Below are positions 44,143-55,504 of a DNA stretch of 64,000 bases, piece after piece (the first letter of the stretch is position 1; each line of letters opens with the position of its first letter). Where the stretch lies: the NCBI GenBank assembly GCA_016758905.1, contig JAEPQZ010000002.1, positions 1,711,013 through 1,775,012 of the forward strand, in the 5' to 3' direction. The notes under the pieces are model-generated. The model worked only from the letters and a program-made list of their open reading frames with translations. It was not told where the DNA came from and searched no databases. The stretch comes from Umbelopsis isabellina. Lineage: Eukaryota; Mucoromycota; Umbelopsidomycetes; Umbelopsidales; Umbelopsidaceae. The position numbers were made by a program, and so were the translations under genes.

Positions 44143-45215
44143 TTAACAGCTAGCTTTAAGATTAATACCCTTGCTAGCGCCGTTGGCTTGCCAGATACCC
44201 CAGTGTTGCTCAACGTTCAAATTTCCAGGAGTCTTCCAAGGTGAGTCGTAGCTATCGAAGAAGTAGTACTCCATGGTTTTGTCCACACATTGAATTTGTT
44301 GGACGAAAGTTTGGAGGTTTTTCACGCTGGGAACTGCGGCACCGTTAGAATTTCCGGCTGTTGGCCATCCAGTCTCACCGACAATCAGTTTTTTTCCATT
44401 CATCTTTCCTTTCAAGCTATTGAATTGCTGTTGGAGGTTGCTGGCAGCAGATGAGGCTGCGACTTCTCCAAAAAACGGATGAATGTTGGCAACAAGGAAA
44501 TCGGAACTGCTAATAATGGCTGGATCAAAGGTCGATGGAGTCTCGGCAGTACCGACAGCAATGCCTTTAGCTTTGGACTTGACATCCTTGATCTTGCCTG
44601 CAAGGTCAGATGCACTCAAAACTTTGTTGTAAAGGACTTCGTTGCCAACAATGATACCAGATACATAAGCTTTGGCATTCTTATTCGAGCCCAGAGTGCT
44701 GGTAAGGGTCGAAACTTCAGTTTGATAGTCGCTTGCGCTACCTGAGGTGAGGTGAGGTGGAGGTGAGATATAAGAAACATGGATTGTTGAGATAATTCGG
44801 CAACCTTTATGAATATGCTTACTGTCTACCCATACGGCTGCAACTACAGTCATACCACCGCCAGCGCTGGCGATACCGTTAAGAATTTGATCCAGTTGAT
44901 TGCACTCTTGAGCATAAGTGCGGATGTTGAGAATTCCATTTTTCTTGAAATTGCTAATATCCTTACTAACGTTGGCTTGAGACATGCAACTACCATCACT
45001 GTTCTTAGGATTATAGCTAGAGGAGGTAATTACATTAATGCTTGTGTATTGATAAAAAATTTGTGAGTGCGTAAAGTTTTAACTTACGTGATACCGTATA
45101 GAGATGATCCTCCACGTGCTGAGGTGACGGAAGGTGCGCTGGATGAAGCTGGAGCTGCCGCGACCAAAGATGAAAGGGCACAAGTAATGAGTGTAATGGC
45201 TGAAAATGTCTTCAT
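44143..45215 (-). CDS. Secreted GH17 glucan endo/exo-1,3-beta-glucosidase or glucanosyltransferase
   Basis: Exons in gene order 45215-45088, 45016-44823 and 44741-44143 give 306 aa. The signal peptide is residues 1 to about 21, followed by an Ala/Ser-rich stretch. The GH17 barrel starts SLYGITYNPKNSDGSCMSQA and IRTYAQECNQLDQIL. The acid/base glutamate is in SGIIVGNEVLY, and the nucleophile glutamate in KLIVGETGWPTAG. The C-terminal part has MEYYFFDSYDSPWK and EQHWGIW. The protein remodels or cleaves wall beta-1,3-glucan. The second intron (44822-44742) is a multiple of three and open, so it could be mistaken for coding; splicing restores VWVDSSASDYQTE. Its partner at 43312-43818 is also a wall-type protein on the same strand. 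Confidence 0.93.
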
Positions 45216-46184
45216 TGTATAGTTTTGGATGATAAAGATATGAGATTTGGCCAGCCAAAAAAAGAAAAAAAAAAGGAAAGAAGGTAGAAAAAGTCGGATA
45301 TGAAAACTTTTTTCAATCTACTATTTCATCTTGAATATGGCTTCTTTTAAAGCTTCTTATCCAAAGCACGGGTACCTGGAAAATCCGCCAGGGACGGGAT
45401 CCACGATCCATTCTAGCATTCGCGGGAAGTTAAGCGTGGCTTGCGGACGCGATAATTAAGCCAAGACACAACCAGTAAGATCGAAGAACCGAACCTGAGT
45501 CGCGTTCCACATTAAAATTTGAAAGATAATGATAGCCGCAGCGTTGCCCAAAAAGAAAAGGGAGGCAACAGCTACATTGCAAGATATAGTAATCGCTAAC
45601 CGACTTGTTGTTACATCAATAGCTTTTGTTTATTGCACAAATAAAGGCCGTGCATTCTGTACACAATTTATTTTCGGACTTTGCTGTGTAACTAAATTGC
45701 TTGGAGTGGGTCCCTTGCACCACCCAAATTGACTTTCGTCTTACAGACCAGGTCGGACAGAACATGCCACCTATATAGAGTGGCAAATGCAATGGAGACT
45801 ATGCACTAAACGTCACTGAAAATGTCACCGAGACTAATAGAAACTAGTAGATATGATCCACTTTAGTCACTTCCCGTTTGCGGTAACAGGAGTATGATAA
45901 CAATTTTAATTTATGTGCAGAGTCAGATACGGAATAGCAATCTTTCAAGATTACACGAAAATCTTGCGTTCCAATTTTGGCTGTTGAAGCGTGCATGCGT
46001 TCATGGAGACAGAACTGCTGAAGTAGAATATCCAAATTTCAAGGTGATTGTAAGGTTGGTTCACAGTGGGCCCAACCAAAAAAAAAAAATAACCAAAGTC
46101 ACGCACGTCACGATCTCATCTTTCCCGCCATGCTTACTACTTATTCGTGCCCGCTGGTAGTGAACCCGGTCAAGGTTGGCGGAA
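45216..46184. other. Intergenic between divergent GH17 and F-box genes
   Basis: No convincing coding. A-rich runs occur near 45265 and 46078. The region should hold both promoters, but I saw no recognisable element. Confidence 0.5.
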
Positions 46185-47717
46185 ATGTCAGTACATCATG
46201 ACAATAGGAACACGTCTCACCTTGTACAACTGGCACCAGAGCTACTTTTGCACGTAGCCGCTTTCCTCAGCTTTGAAGACATTTTATCCTTATCATTCAC
46301 CTGCGTCACATTACACACTGTACTTACGCGGCGACCCCTATTGTATACCCCGCTCCTACTGTCTCCATACGCCGACAAAATAACTAGCAAAGTTCTATTT
46401 TCCGTCATGCGATGTCATTCTAATACGCAAGGCTACATAGAAGAGCTCGACCTCAGCGGTTGCCATCAACTAAGCTCAGATTCAATTATACATTTGGCCA
46501 AACGGTACCCCGGGCTCACGTCGTTAGACGTTTCGGTACTTCCAAGACATGGCAGAATGATTCCTGGAAAGCATAGGGACGGTGTTTATAAAGACTGGAG
46601 AAAATCATCAGCATTCTCGCAGAACCGGCCACCGTGGCGCCTTTCCAACAATGCCATTCAAGCTCTGACACAATGCTCACTACGTAACTTATGTTTAGCC
46701 GGACATGACTTGAACGCTTTGACGGCCATTGCAATATCGGAAATGAAATCACTCACCTCACTAGATATATCAGGCTGTACTTGGCAGCTCAGTCAAGCAG
46801 ATTTGCAGAACATTGTTCGTGGCCTTGGCGACAATCTGACTGAACTTCGCATACTGGGATTTGAGCCAACGGAACTGACCTTACTTTGCTTGCGACAGCA
46901 CTGTAAAAATTTAAATCTGCTTCATTTGACTGGAGGAAAACCTGCCATATTATCAAAATTTGCATTGAATTTGCCGGCTATGAAATCATTACGAAATCTA
47001 CGGGTAAATCAAATACAAGGCGGTAATGTTGATACGCTGATTCAACAACTCCACCCTGACACAACTAGCTTGGATTTAAGCGCCAAAATGGATGTATATG
47101 CATCTCGAGGAAGAGGGTTACGAGTGGAATCACCATTGAATATGACACCTGACGGACTTAGTGCATTGCAAAATTTAAGCTCATTAAGTGTGCTTCGACT
47201 GTCGAACTTAATGAGCATGTCCAAAGAAACGGCTTCTAGTCTATTAAAAAACCTCCCTCAATTGCAAGCTTTTGAGCTCAGGATGTGGCCTGATTTGGAC
47301 GCCAGCGATGGTCGCTGTGCCGACGTGGTGTCTTCACTGGTGCCTAGTGTTGTTCCAAATTTGATGGAGATCACTTTGGTCGGAGTTACACTGTCCCAGA
47401 ATACTTTGTTGGCATGGACCGAATTTAAAAATTTACGGCAAATAGAAATTTCTGATATTGGATCGGAAGCTGGCTCAGGTGATGGATTCCTACGACCATG
47501 GCTGTTAAGCATTGGTTCTTTGGAAGCTATACGTATCACTAAATGTGGTATTCAATGGGAGCAAGTGGCCGACGTGGTAAGAATGAAAGATGCCGAGAGC
47601 GACGACGCAGACGATCGTACAGATTGTTCTATAGATGAACTAGTTGGTAGTATGTGCTACGAAGATGAGGTTGTAATAATAAAGGGTCGCAAAGGTTGGG
47701 AATGGCGTTGGTCATAG
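46185..47717 (+). CDS. F-box and leucine-rich-repeat protein
   Basis: Intronless, 510 aa, beginning at ATG 46185. Residues about 14-60 form an F-box (LVQLAPELLLHVAAFLSFED, then LSFTCVTLHTVLTRRP), the Skp1-binding part of SCF ubiquitin ligases. Repeated leucine-rich units follow, for example IEELDLSGCHQLSSDSIIHL, LTSLDISGCTWQLSQADLQN and LSVLRLSNLMSMSKETASSL. The C-terminus is acidic (DAESDDADDRTD) and ends in a Trp/Arg-rich tail (KGWEWRWS). It probably selects a substrate for ubiquitination, but no substrate can be named. The lack of introns is unlike most neighbours but normal for such genes. Confidence 0.88.
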   Translation: MSVHHDNRNTSHLVQLAPELLLHVAAFLSFEDILSLSFTCVTLHTVLTRRPLLYTPLLLSPYADKITSKVLFSVMRCHSNTQGYIEELDLSGCHQLSSDSIIHLAKRYPGLTSLDVSVLPRHGRMIPGKHRDGVYKDWRKSSAFSQNRPPWRLSNNAIQALTQCSLRNLCLAGHDLNALTAIAISEMKSLTSLDISGCTWQLSQADLQNIVRGLGDNLTELRILGFEPTELTLLCLRQHCKNLNLLHLTGGKPAILSKFALNLPAMKSLRNLRVNQIQGGNVDTLIQQLHPDTTSLDLSAKMDVYASRGRGLRVESPLNMTPDGLSALQNLSSLSVLRLSNLMSMSKETASSLLKNLPQLQAFELRMWPDLDASDGRCADVVSSLVPSVVPNLMEITLVGVTLSQNTLLAWTEFKNLRQIEISDIGSEAGSGDGFLRPWLLSIGSLEAIRITKCGIQWEQVADVVRMKDAESDDADDRTDCSIDELVGSMCYEDEVVIIKGRKGWEWRWS

Positions 47718-47921
47718 CCGACAGACAATAAACTTGGTAAAGGCTATAATTGTTCAAATGTGCCACATCCAACCCTTTGGAAACTGTCACGTGGAGCATT
47801 GGCGACAGTAATTTGGCATGACCAGCTCGTGCTTTGCTCAGCAACTTTCGCTACATAACTCTTTCAAAAGCTATCTTACCTATTGTTTTATTTATCTATA
47901 TATGACTAATATCCATGTACA

Positions 47922-50900
47922 ATGAAAGTATACAGAGCAGAAACAGGTCAAATAGTTGGCCTACGAGACACCGACATCAGCGCTGTCAATTCGTAAGTAC
48001 TCATATCTCCTTACTTGACGATTCCAGAGTTATGTCACGGAGAATGTAAAGTAGTATGAAATTGGAGAGAGCGATTCGACCTACGCTATGCATGGCGACC
48101 GTAGTGCAGACAGGTACCGTTGGTTGTATATGCGGCTATGCATGTTATATCGGAGATCTTCCGATCGCCAATAATCTACGCCAAGAGTGGTCATAGTACA
48201 AATGTGTCCTACCGTTCGATAATATGTTCCGGGCGTAACGGATAACAGTATATGAAATATCTGGGACCTACAGTCTGAAAGCCATTTTCAATTGCTCAGC
48301 TTACAACTATGTTGCTAACATATTCATTTTGTATCAAACTCAGACTGGATGGACTGCGGCGACTGCTTGAAAGATACACTGGTGTGCCTGCAAGCGCTCA
48401 GATTTTAATGACTAGCTTTGGTACGCAAGTAAAACAGGACATGGTTAAGGATGTAGTTCAAGCGAGAGGAAAGGTATGAGATATAAGCGGCTATTTTATT
48501 GTATTGACGTTTCGACTAATCATTGTCCAGGAGGAATATATTCTAATTATATATGACCGTCAATATCTGGATGCATCTCATGATGAAGTTATGACATTGA
48601 TTGATGTCGAAATGCCAAAATTCCAACCTTCTCCAGCTGTCATTGATGGTAATTTTTTAGTAAATGTGCATATGGCAATGATTTATGTACACAAAACTCA
48701 CTTTGTAATTAGGTACATCTGCTTTACGATCATTGCGCGCCAAGTGTTCAGCCACAAAGTCAAATACATCAAAACATTTTGAGTTTTATTATTCACTATT
48801 TCAAGAATTTGAAAGTTATACCGAGGTAAGTCATATTGAATAGAAGACATTCAAGGCGTACCTTTGCTAAAGATAAATCAATATATTTAGGCTGCCCTGG
48901 AAGTAATCAAAATACACACTGCAACAGCAAACAATATTGTTGCGGAGCAGAAAGCACAGAGCATGGCACTTAATGTTGCACTCACCAATCTAGAAGCACA
49001 TGTTCGAGTGAGCAGCAACAAGTTCAAAGGTTTTCAGACTGTAGCCAATCGCGATTTTTCACAGCTTTTGATAGCAGTCGAGAACGTGTCTAGAGATATT
49101 GAGGTTCTTCAAAGAACTCAAGTTCATCCTCTCATTCGAGACGCTCTATCCCAGGAAAGAAATGTCAAATTTCTGTCGGAATTACTGGACGAACAAACCA
49201 CATTAAAGACGAGATCTTCCATCGCAAATACGAGAGATATTCTCGTAGAAGAGACACAAGAACTCGCATCATTAATTGACGATATTCAGCAAGGTGAAGT
49301 CGCTTTAAGGCAGCAAAGTTTGAGCGATTTCGACCTTCAAGCATTAGATACTCGATTAGTCGACGTCAGGGAAGTCTGTGAAAAGGCAATTTTCCTTCGT
49401 GACAAAATCGAGAGAGATTTTGCCAGAGTGCATGACAAAATCCAAGACATTATGCCTTTAACAAGTGGTTCGAGGCAGTTTAGCGATCGTCTATCTAAAT
49501 CTCCGGACAGACAACAGCTTTTTCAACCTTCACCTCCACCGACATTGCCATCTCATGCTAAAAAGACCGTGGAAGCTTTTGACCACCTTGCAGAAATCCA
49601 TGTTAAAGACTATCTGCCAAAGATTGCTGAATATGAGCAAGTCATACGAAATCACCTTTCCATGCTTATCAAATCAAAAAGAAGGGCAATGGAAGGGTTC
49701 TTGCGACAAATGAATGTTATATCACATTTGCAGAGCGAAATTGCTGCTGTTTCTCCTCGCATCGACGCTGTAGATAAAGAGATGAAAGGGTTGAAAAAGC
49801 AAGCTGGGAAAGACGGTTTGCAAAAGCCGAGGCTGATAATACTCGCATATGTAAGAAATATTTTAAGCATTTGGTTAGTGATTTATATAATACAGGCTGA
49901 CAAGGTATTACATAGGGTGCGTTGATAATAGAGATTGTCCGAAGGAAGGAATATGCCAATGTAAGTGCGCATGACTATAGTTCAAAATGAACAACATATT
50001 CTGAACCATATTCATAGATTCTGCTGGAAAATGCCAGTGTCATTGCTGATCTGTTTGGAAGATACCGCATGAGTGAACAAAATAGAAGAGATTACTATCG
50101 TACGGAATATGCCAGGCTGATCCCTTTTCATATTGAAGGTACTAATGAAAGCGCCATTGTGATTTTATGTTTCCTTCATTTCGTTAATTTTCCACCGTTT
50201 GCAGCAATGGATGATTCGGCTTCATACTGCGAAGTATCTGCATCAAATATCCGCGATAGAGGGCCGAATCTGACTCGAGACGATGCCAATCAATTCTTAA
50301 TGTTGATCAAAGAATACCTAAGCAATAACGATATTCAAAGTGCCATGGGATCACCGTTAGAGCAGTTGTCATCGCGGGTTCAATCCCCGTACAATCAGCA
50401 AACATCTCCTCTCAATAATTCGATCACTCTCAGAGGCAATAGTCCGTCAATGTCCAGGAACCCTTCACAATCCAGAGCGTTTGATTCGAAGCCCGAGAAA
50501 GTTGTCAATCAATTGATGAGCATGAATGATGACCTAAATACATTGAGACAACAATTTTTGGAAGCTGTAGATAAATCATGTATGTAAAGCTATGATATTG
50601 AACATGTGTTGTAACAATTTCATCTGATACACCTCATACCTCAGATTTTCAAGATCAAAAGTTTCCTAACACTAATGGTTCAAATCGACGGATATCCGCA
50701 CCTATAATGCCCACTTCCAGAGGTAGGTCTTTATGAATTTATGAAAGACAGCTGACATTCCGTTAAACATATCTATCATATCAGTATCGTCACCAGTTAT
50801 TGTTAGTGATTCAGAAGCGTTGCTGGTTCAAAAAACCAGAGCATTGGACATTGCCGATGAAAAGTTAAAGGTGAGACTGAAAGTCATTATAGGTGAATCT

Positions 50901-53686
50901 TGCTGTTGAATAACCACTGACCTGAACCAGACATACGAGGATCGTATTCAAATGCTAGAAGAAGCACTTCAAAAAGCTCACCAACCTACTCGTTCCAACC
51001 CTCTTGGAGAAAGTGTTTTGCTTGGAAAAGCTAAATGGAATGAGGAAGGCACGGCCATAGTGCAACAACAACACTCTGGCTCTTCCTCTTTCTATTCTGT
51101 AGCTGACGATGATTGGACCAAAAAGCAGATAGGAGAGCTATACGTAAAGTTGCAAGAAGCTGATAAGAAAAATTCAGATCTCGAGAGGCAGCTTTTAAGG
51201 CAGCGATCATCATCTTCTAGCATGTCCTCTCAGCGAAGCGATGCATCCCACAGCTGGGATAGAGAAAAAGTAGAGGTAAGCTTTGGTAGCAAATGAAATT
51301 GTGGGCTACAATATCTAAGTACATCGTTTAATAGTGGGAGAAATACCGAGAGTATAATGAACATGAGAAGGAAGATCTTCGTATGCAAATACAAAACCTG
51401 GAACAACTACTTGAAGAGGAACGTCAGACTTTCGAAGAGAACCGCAAGAGTGTGAGTATATTGGCTTCATATCTTGTCATAGTGTATGAGTTACTGAGTG
51501 ATATCATTTAGCTTCTGAAAGAAGCACAGATTCGCGATAACTTGGCAGATATTCGAATCGCTGGAGCTGAAGGTGATTGGAAGACTAGAATAGAGGAGTT
51601 GGAAGAGAATCTCAGTAAACAACAGGAAGAAGCTGATCAAATGAGTGTAAACTATGAAAAAGAAATCAAACTCCTGAAGGAAAGTCATATTCAAGAAATA
51701 TCCGCAGTCCAGCATGAAACTCAAAGTAAAGTACAAGAGCTTAAAGGTGCACACGACAAGATCTCTCAGCTTGTGCGGCAGTTGGAAGAACTTCAAGAAG
51801 AAATGAAGGCAGATAAGGTGGCCTCCAAAGAACAGCTTCGCCAAATGCAGGAAGAGATGGATAACAGCGAGCAGGCTCGGGATGAGATTAAGCAAAGACT
51901 TTCTCAAGCAAGAGATATGGTTGCTGCTGCAGAAGAAGATTGGATGGCTAAGAATACTGCACTTGAAAAGGTAGGAGTCATACTGACAAGCAAAGAGATT
52001 TTTCATTATTAACGATTAATGATTTCTAGATTATTGACGACCAAACCGTTTTGAAGGGCATAGTTCACAACATTGCTTCCAAACTTATCAGTGAGCAAGT
52101 TACAGAACTCGATCAAGAAGCAACTTTTCTACAGCTTTTGGATATCATAGATAAGAGTTTGGATACCAAATTGGAAGAATTGGAGGCTTTGAGATTGGTA
52201 GGTTTGACAAACCGTTCACCTTCATTATGAATAATGCATTAATTCTTTATATAGACTTTCAACGAACTGCAATCGAATCAGCAGCAGCTAGAGGAAGACT
52301 TGGATGATCTTTCGGAAAAGCATACGGCTTTGAGAAAACTCTGCTCCCAAATGGCAATGAAACTAGTAGATGTTCGTCTTTCAGTGTTTGGAGAAATAAC
52401 AAATCAACTACAGCTACCTGTGGACGAGAACGAGGCCAGCAACTTAGTACGCAGACTGTCGTTCGAATCTAACATTGATAGTTCCGCCGCTTTCGCACAA
52501 TGGTCAGAAACTCTTCACTCAATCAATAGTGTGGACTTGAGCAAATTTGTCTTCAAAGTGAGAAAGAAGGTGAAGGATGCACATGACCTTACCAGGAGAT
52601 GGCAAAAAGAATATAAAGACCTCAAAGGTAAGCCGTCAGCAATGCTTGTAAATTTAGGTTTGGCAACACCGTTATTCATCAAATGGCTCGTCCACCGTCA
52701 GAGAAATATGGCCGTACTGCAGCGGAATCATACGAAAAGATTGCGTTTCGAAAGTAAGACTTTTATACCTTGTTGTCCACATATAATACATTCACTCATC
52801 ACACGATTCAATGTTGTAGTTTCAAAGTTGGGGATGTCGCTTTATTCTTACCTACACGTAATTCAACCGGAAAGCCATGGGCTGCGTTCAATATCAATGC
52901 CCCTCATTTCTTCTTGAAACCAACCGATAACATCATCAGTCAAATGAGCACTCGCGAATGGATTGTAGCAAGAATAACTTCAATAACCGAGAATGTCGTT
53001 GATTACCAGGTTAGTTATTTGTGATCAATAGCACATTGGTAATGGAAGTGATGTTAACATCTCCTGCCTGCCTGTAGATCCCATCTTCGAACCCATACGG
53101 CCTTTCTGACGGCTTCAAGTTTTATCAGCTGGAAGTTGAAAATTGGAGGAATTCACATCACCGAAAAACTCATCGTAGTCAGGTTGGCAAGGACAAGGAT
53201 AAAGATGCCCAAACAAGTAGCTCTTCCAAATCACCAACGATGCAAAGCTCAACAACCATTGTAGCACCATCACAAACCGAACAGAATACCCAGATGGCTT
53301 CCTCAAAAGAGTTAAGTTACGGCCGGCGATACACGCTTCCTTACGTCAATGGAAAAGATACAGGGCTTGCTGCATTGGCCGATGAAACAATCAGTCCACC
53401 ACCCACGTCTCCTGGAATCAGTACTCGACGCATGAGCTTTGAACGTCAACCTACTGTTACCAGTCCGGTGTTCCGACGGCCTGGCTTTACATCCCACAAT
53501 ACTGTATCGGGTTATTTGCCCATGACAAGTAGCTCTTCCGGAATTATCTCGAATACCACGGCATCAAACCACCCTGAATCATCATCGTTAACACTTGATG
53601 CTGATTACCAGAGAAACCCTGATGACAAACTGGATCTGCCTAGCTCTATAGATCAGTCATCATTAATTTGGGCTGCACAGGAATGA
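47922..53686 (+). CDS. ATG11: Autophagy scaffold Atg11 (Atg11/FIP200 family)
   Basis: Eighteen exons: 47922-47992, 48344-48473, 48531-48648, 48713-48825, 48891-49850, 49916-49960, 50018-50138, 50205-50579, 50645-50722, 50785-50870, 50931-51275, 51335-51451, 51512-51970, 52030-52197, 52255-52627, 52702-52753, 52820-53009 and 53078-53686, giving 1,469 aa. Atg11 links cargo receptors to the Atg1 kinase in selective autophagy. The N-terminus (MKVYRAETGQIVGL) is the ubiquitin-like part. A helical Atg17-like region follows, including LAYGALIIEIVRRKEYANIL. Long coiled coils cover the middle. The C-terminal Atg11 'claw' domain is complete: NFKVGDVALFLPTRN, WAAFNINAPHFFL and EWIVARITSI. A Ser-rich tail of about 170 residues ends the protein. 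Intron 1 is long (351 bp). Confidence 0.92.
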
Positions 53687-53989
53687 TTTTTGGCTGCAAC
53701 GTAGCCGTGTTCATACCAACTGTACATTATTATTGTAATACAGCATAGGAGTAAATTTTGTATAATATATTCAGACTGACCATATATAAAGATAACTGCG
53801 GTCCTGAGCTTGGTACATATCTACTTACAAATACCTTCAATCATCCTCAACACGATCACACTTCTGAAAGTATGAATGAACAGATGTTATATTTTATTAT
53901 TTTTGTTTTATACAGTGTTTCGTAAAACTATGACAGCAGAATGCAGCAGTTAGCTTCTCATAACAACGTCCAAAAAATAACACGTATAT
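53687..53989. other. Convergent spacer between ATG11 and SMD2
   Basis: AT-rich, probably the two 3' ends. A last exon of SMD2 could lie here. Confidence 0.4.
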
Positions 53990-54430
53990 TCACTTACCCA
54001 GGACAACAGTGTCTCCTCGAAGGAACATTTTGCTAATGAATCTGTCTTTGTTCACGGGCTTGGCTTTTTTTCCTTTTCCACTCTTAGGAATCTCGGTCCA
54101 CATTTCCTTGACATTTTCAAGAACCATGTTGCAGTGTCGATCGAAAGCTTTAACACGCGCTAACAGTTTGCGGTTATTACGACAGTTGATCAATACTTGT
54201 GAGTTGTTCTTAACGGCAAGTTGCAAGACTGAAAGTGGTCCTGTGTTGAATTCTTGCTCTTCAATTTCGCGAAGCTCAGCTTCTGACATTTCAGATTTCG
54301 GTTTTGCAGCGCTAGATCAAAGACAAGGATGAGCGATTATGTGCTAATAAAACATTCATCCACGTTTAAAGATGATTGACTGTCGATTTTTGAAATCAAA
54401 TAATCAGTTACAACCGATTGCATACCTCAT
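53990..54430 (-). CDS. SMD2: Small nuclear ribonucleoprotein Sm D2
   Basis: Exon 1 is only five bases (54430-54426: ATG plus AG); exon 2 runs 54311-53990. The result is about 108 aa. Sm D2 is part of the heptameric ring on U1, U2, U4 and U5 snRNAs. Strongly conserved blocks are [57 protein letters not shown] and [17 protein letters not shown] (Sm1 and Sm2 motifs). As read, the protein stops soon after GDTVV with LGK. Most family members go on about eight residues (VVLRNP-type). A GGTAAGT donor at the same place hints that the real end may be a short extra exon, but no conserved tail could be found. Divergent from SEC72 with 161 bases between. Confidence 0.9.
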
Positions 54431-54591
54431 TTTATGTGCTGTGATCTAGAGTTGTGTCGGGTAGACTGAATGAAAAGCGTCCCAATTTTTTGTTGTGCAG
54501 AGTTGGTGAAAGCGCAAGATCACGTGTGGAATATAGACAGACACAGTCTGCAACTGTGTGATTTTCTATTGGACGACTGGTCACTCCGCCT

Positions 54592-55191
54592 ATGCCATCT
54601 CCTTCCACCATGACCGAACTGCTCTACGAACCAACCTTCGACTCAGAGTCAAGCAAGATATTGTGCCAAGCGCATTCCAGTGAGATCTGCAGAAAATGTA
54701 ACGTTGATTGGTCAGAACACAATGCCCTTGCAGAAAGCTTGAAACCTTCCAACGGTGAACTCCCCCCTCCAAATGCACCAAATCTACCAAGAAATGCACA
54801 AGTTAACAGGCTGCGTGAAGAAGGTAACAAGAACTTCAAAAGCGGCAACTTTCCAGAGGCTATCAAGTTTTACTCTATGGCCCTGGAAGTGTCATCGTCT
54901 CGACCGTTGTGGGAGCCTTTGGCATTTCAATTTATCAAAGAAGAACTATCACCAGTACTTAGCAATCGTGCTGCCGCTTATATGGGTATGAAGAACTTTG
55001 TAGACGCTCTTGTGGATGCTGAAGCTGTTACAAAGTTGAAGCGTGAGTGGAGTAAAGGCTGGTTCCGTAAAGGAAAGGCTCTTGCTGGGTTGGGTAGAAC
55101 GGAAGAGGCATTAGACGCGTTAAACATTGGTCTAGGATTTGATCCAGACAGCGAAGAGTTGAAGAAGGCTGTGGAAGAGATCAAGTCTTGA
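54592..55191 (+). CDS. SEC72: TPR protein, Sec72-like subunit of the ER translocon
   Basis: Intronless, 199 aa. The N-terminal part has a small Cys motif (ICRKCNVDWSEHNALAESL) shared by fungal Sec72. The C-terminal two thirds are TPR repeats: RLREEGNKNFKSGNFPEAIK, LSNRAAAYMGMKNFVDALVD, and WFRKGKALAGLGRTEEALDA. Sec72 sits on Sec63/Sec71 in the post-translational translocon and receives Hsp70-bound precursors through its TPRs. The assignment depends on the Cys motif and the overall layout; another Hsp70/Hsp90 TPR co-chaperone is the alternative. Confidence 0.82.
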   Translation: MPSPSTMTELLYEPTFDSESSKILCQAHSSEICRKCNVDWSEHNALAESLKPSNGELPPPNAPNLPRNAQVNRLREEGNKNFKSGNFPEAIKFYSMALEVSSSRPLWEPLAFQFIKEELSPVLSNRAAAYMGMKNFVDALVDAEAVTKLKREWSKGWFRKGKALAGLGRTEEALDALNIGLGFDPDSEELKKAVEEIKS

Positions 55192-55504
55192 TGTATATGA
55201 CTCTTTTCTTTATTACAAGCATAACCATGACAATAGTTTCTATTTCCCTTTTACATTAAAGAATTGTTTTAAAATTGCTGGCACAATATCTAGAAATGAA
55301 CAGAGACATCATAATCTGTAATATAGGGTATGGCACACTCATACACTGCATTTTAATATATGCGTTTTGGCAACTCGAAATGAGTGGTGTGGTCCAAAAT
55401 TTGGCAGGCACCATTTCAGCCGTCACATTTTTGTCTATTTGTTCTGCGGCACACCGCGTCTTTATTTCTTAACGACACCACTTTTCCTCTTAAGCTAATA
55501 TACC

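Noticed and set aside
44742-44822. In-frame 27-codon insert in the GH17 protein
   Set aside because: It has GT and AG ends, interrupts a conserved strand, and removal restores VWVDSSASDYQTE, so it is an intron.
50378-50392. GGGTTCAATCCCCGT looks like a tRNA T-arm/B box
   Set aside because: It lies inside an in-phase coding exon of ATG11, and no acceptor stem or A box surrounds it.
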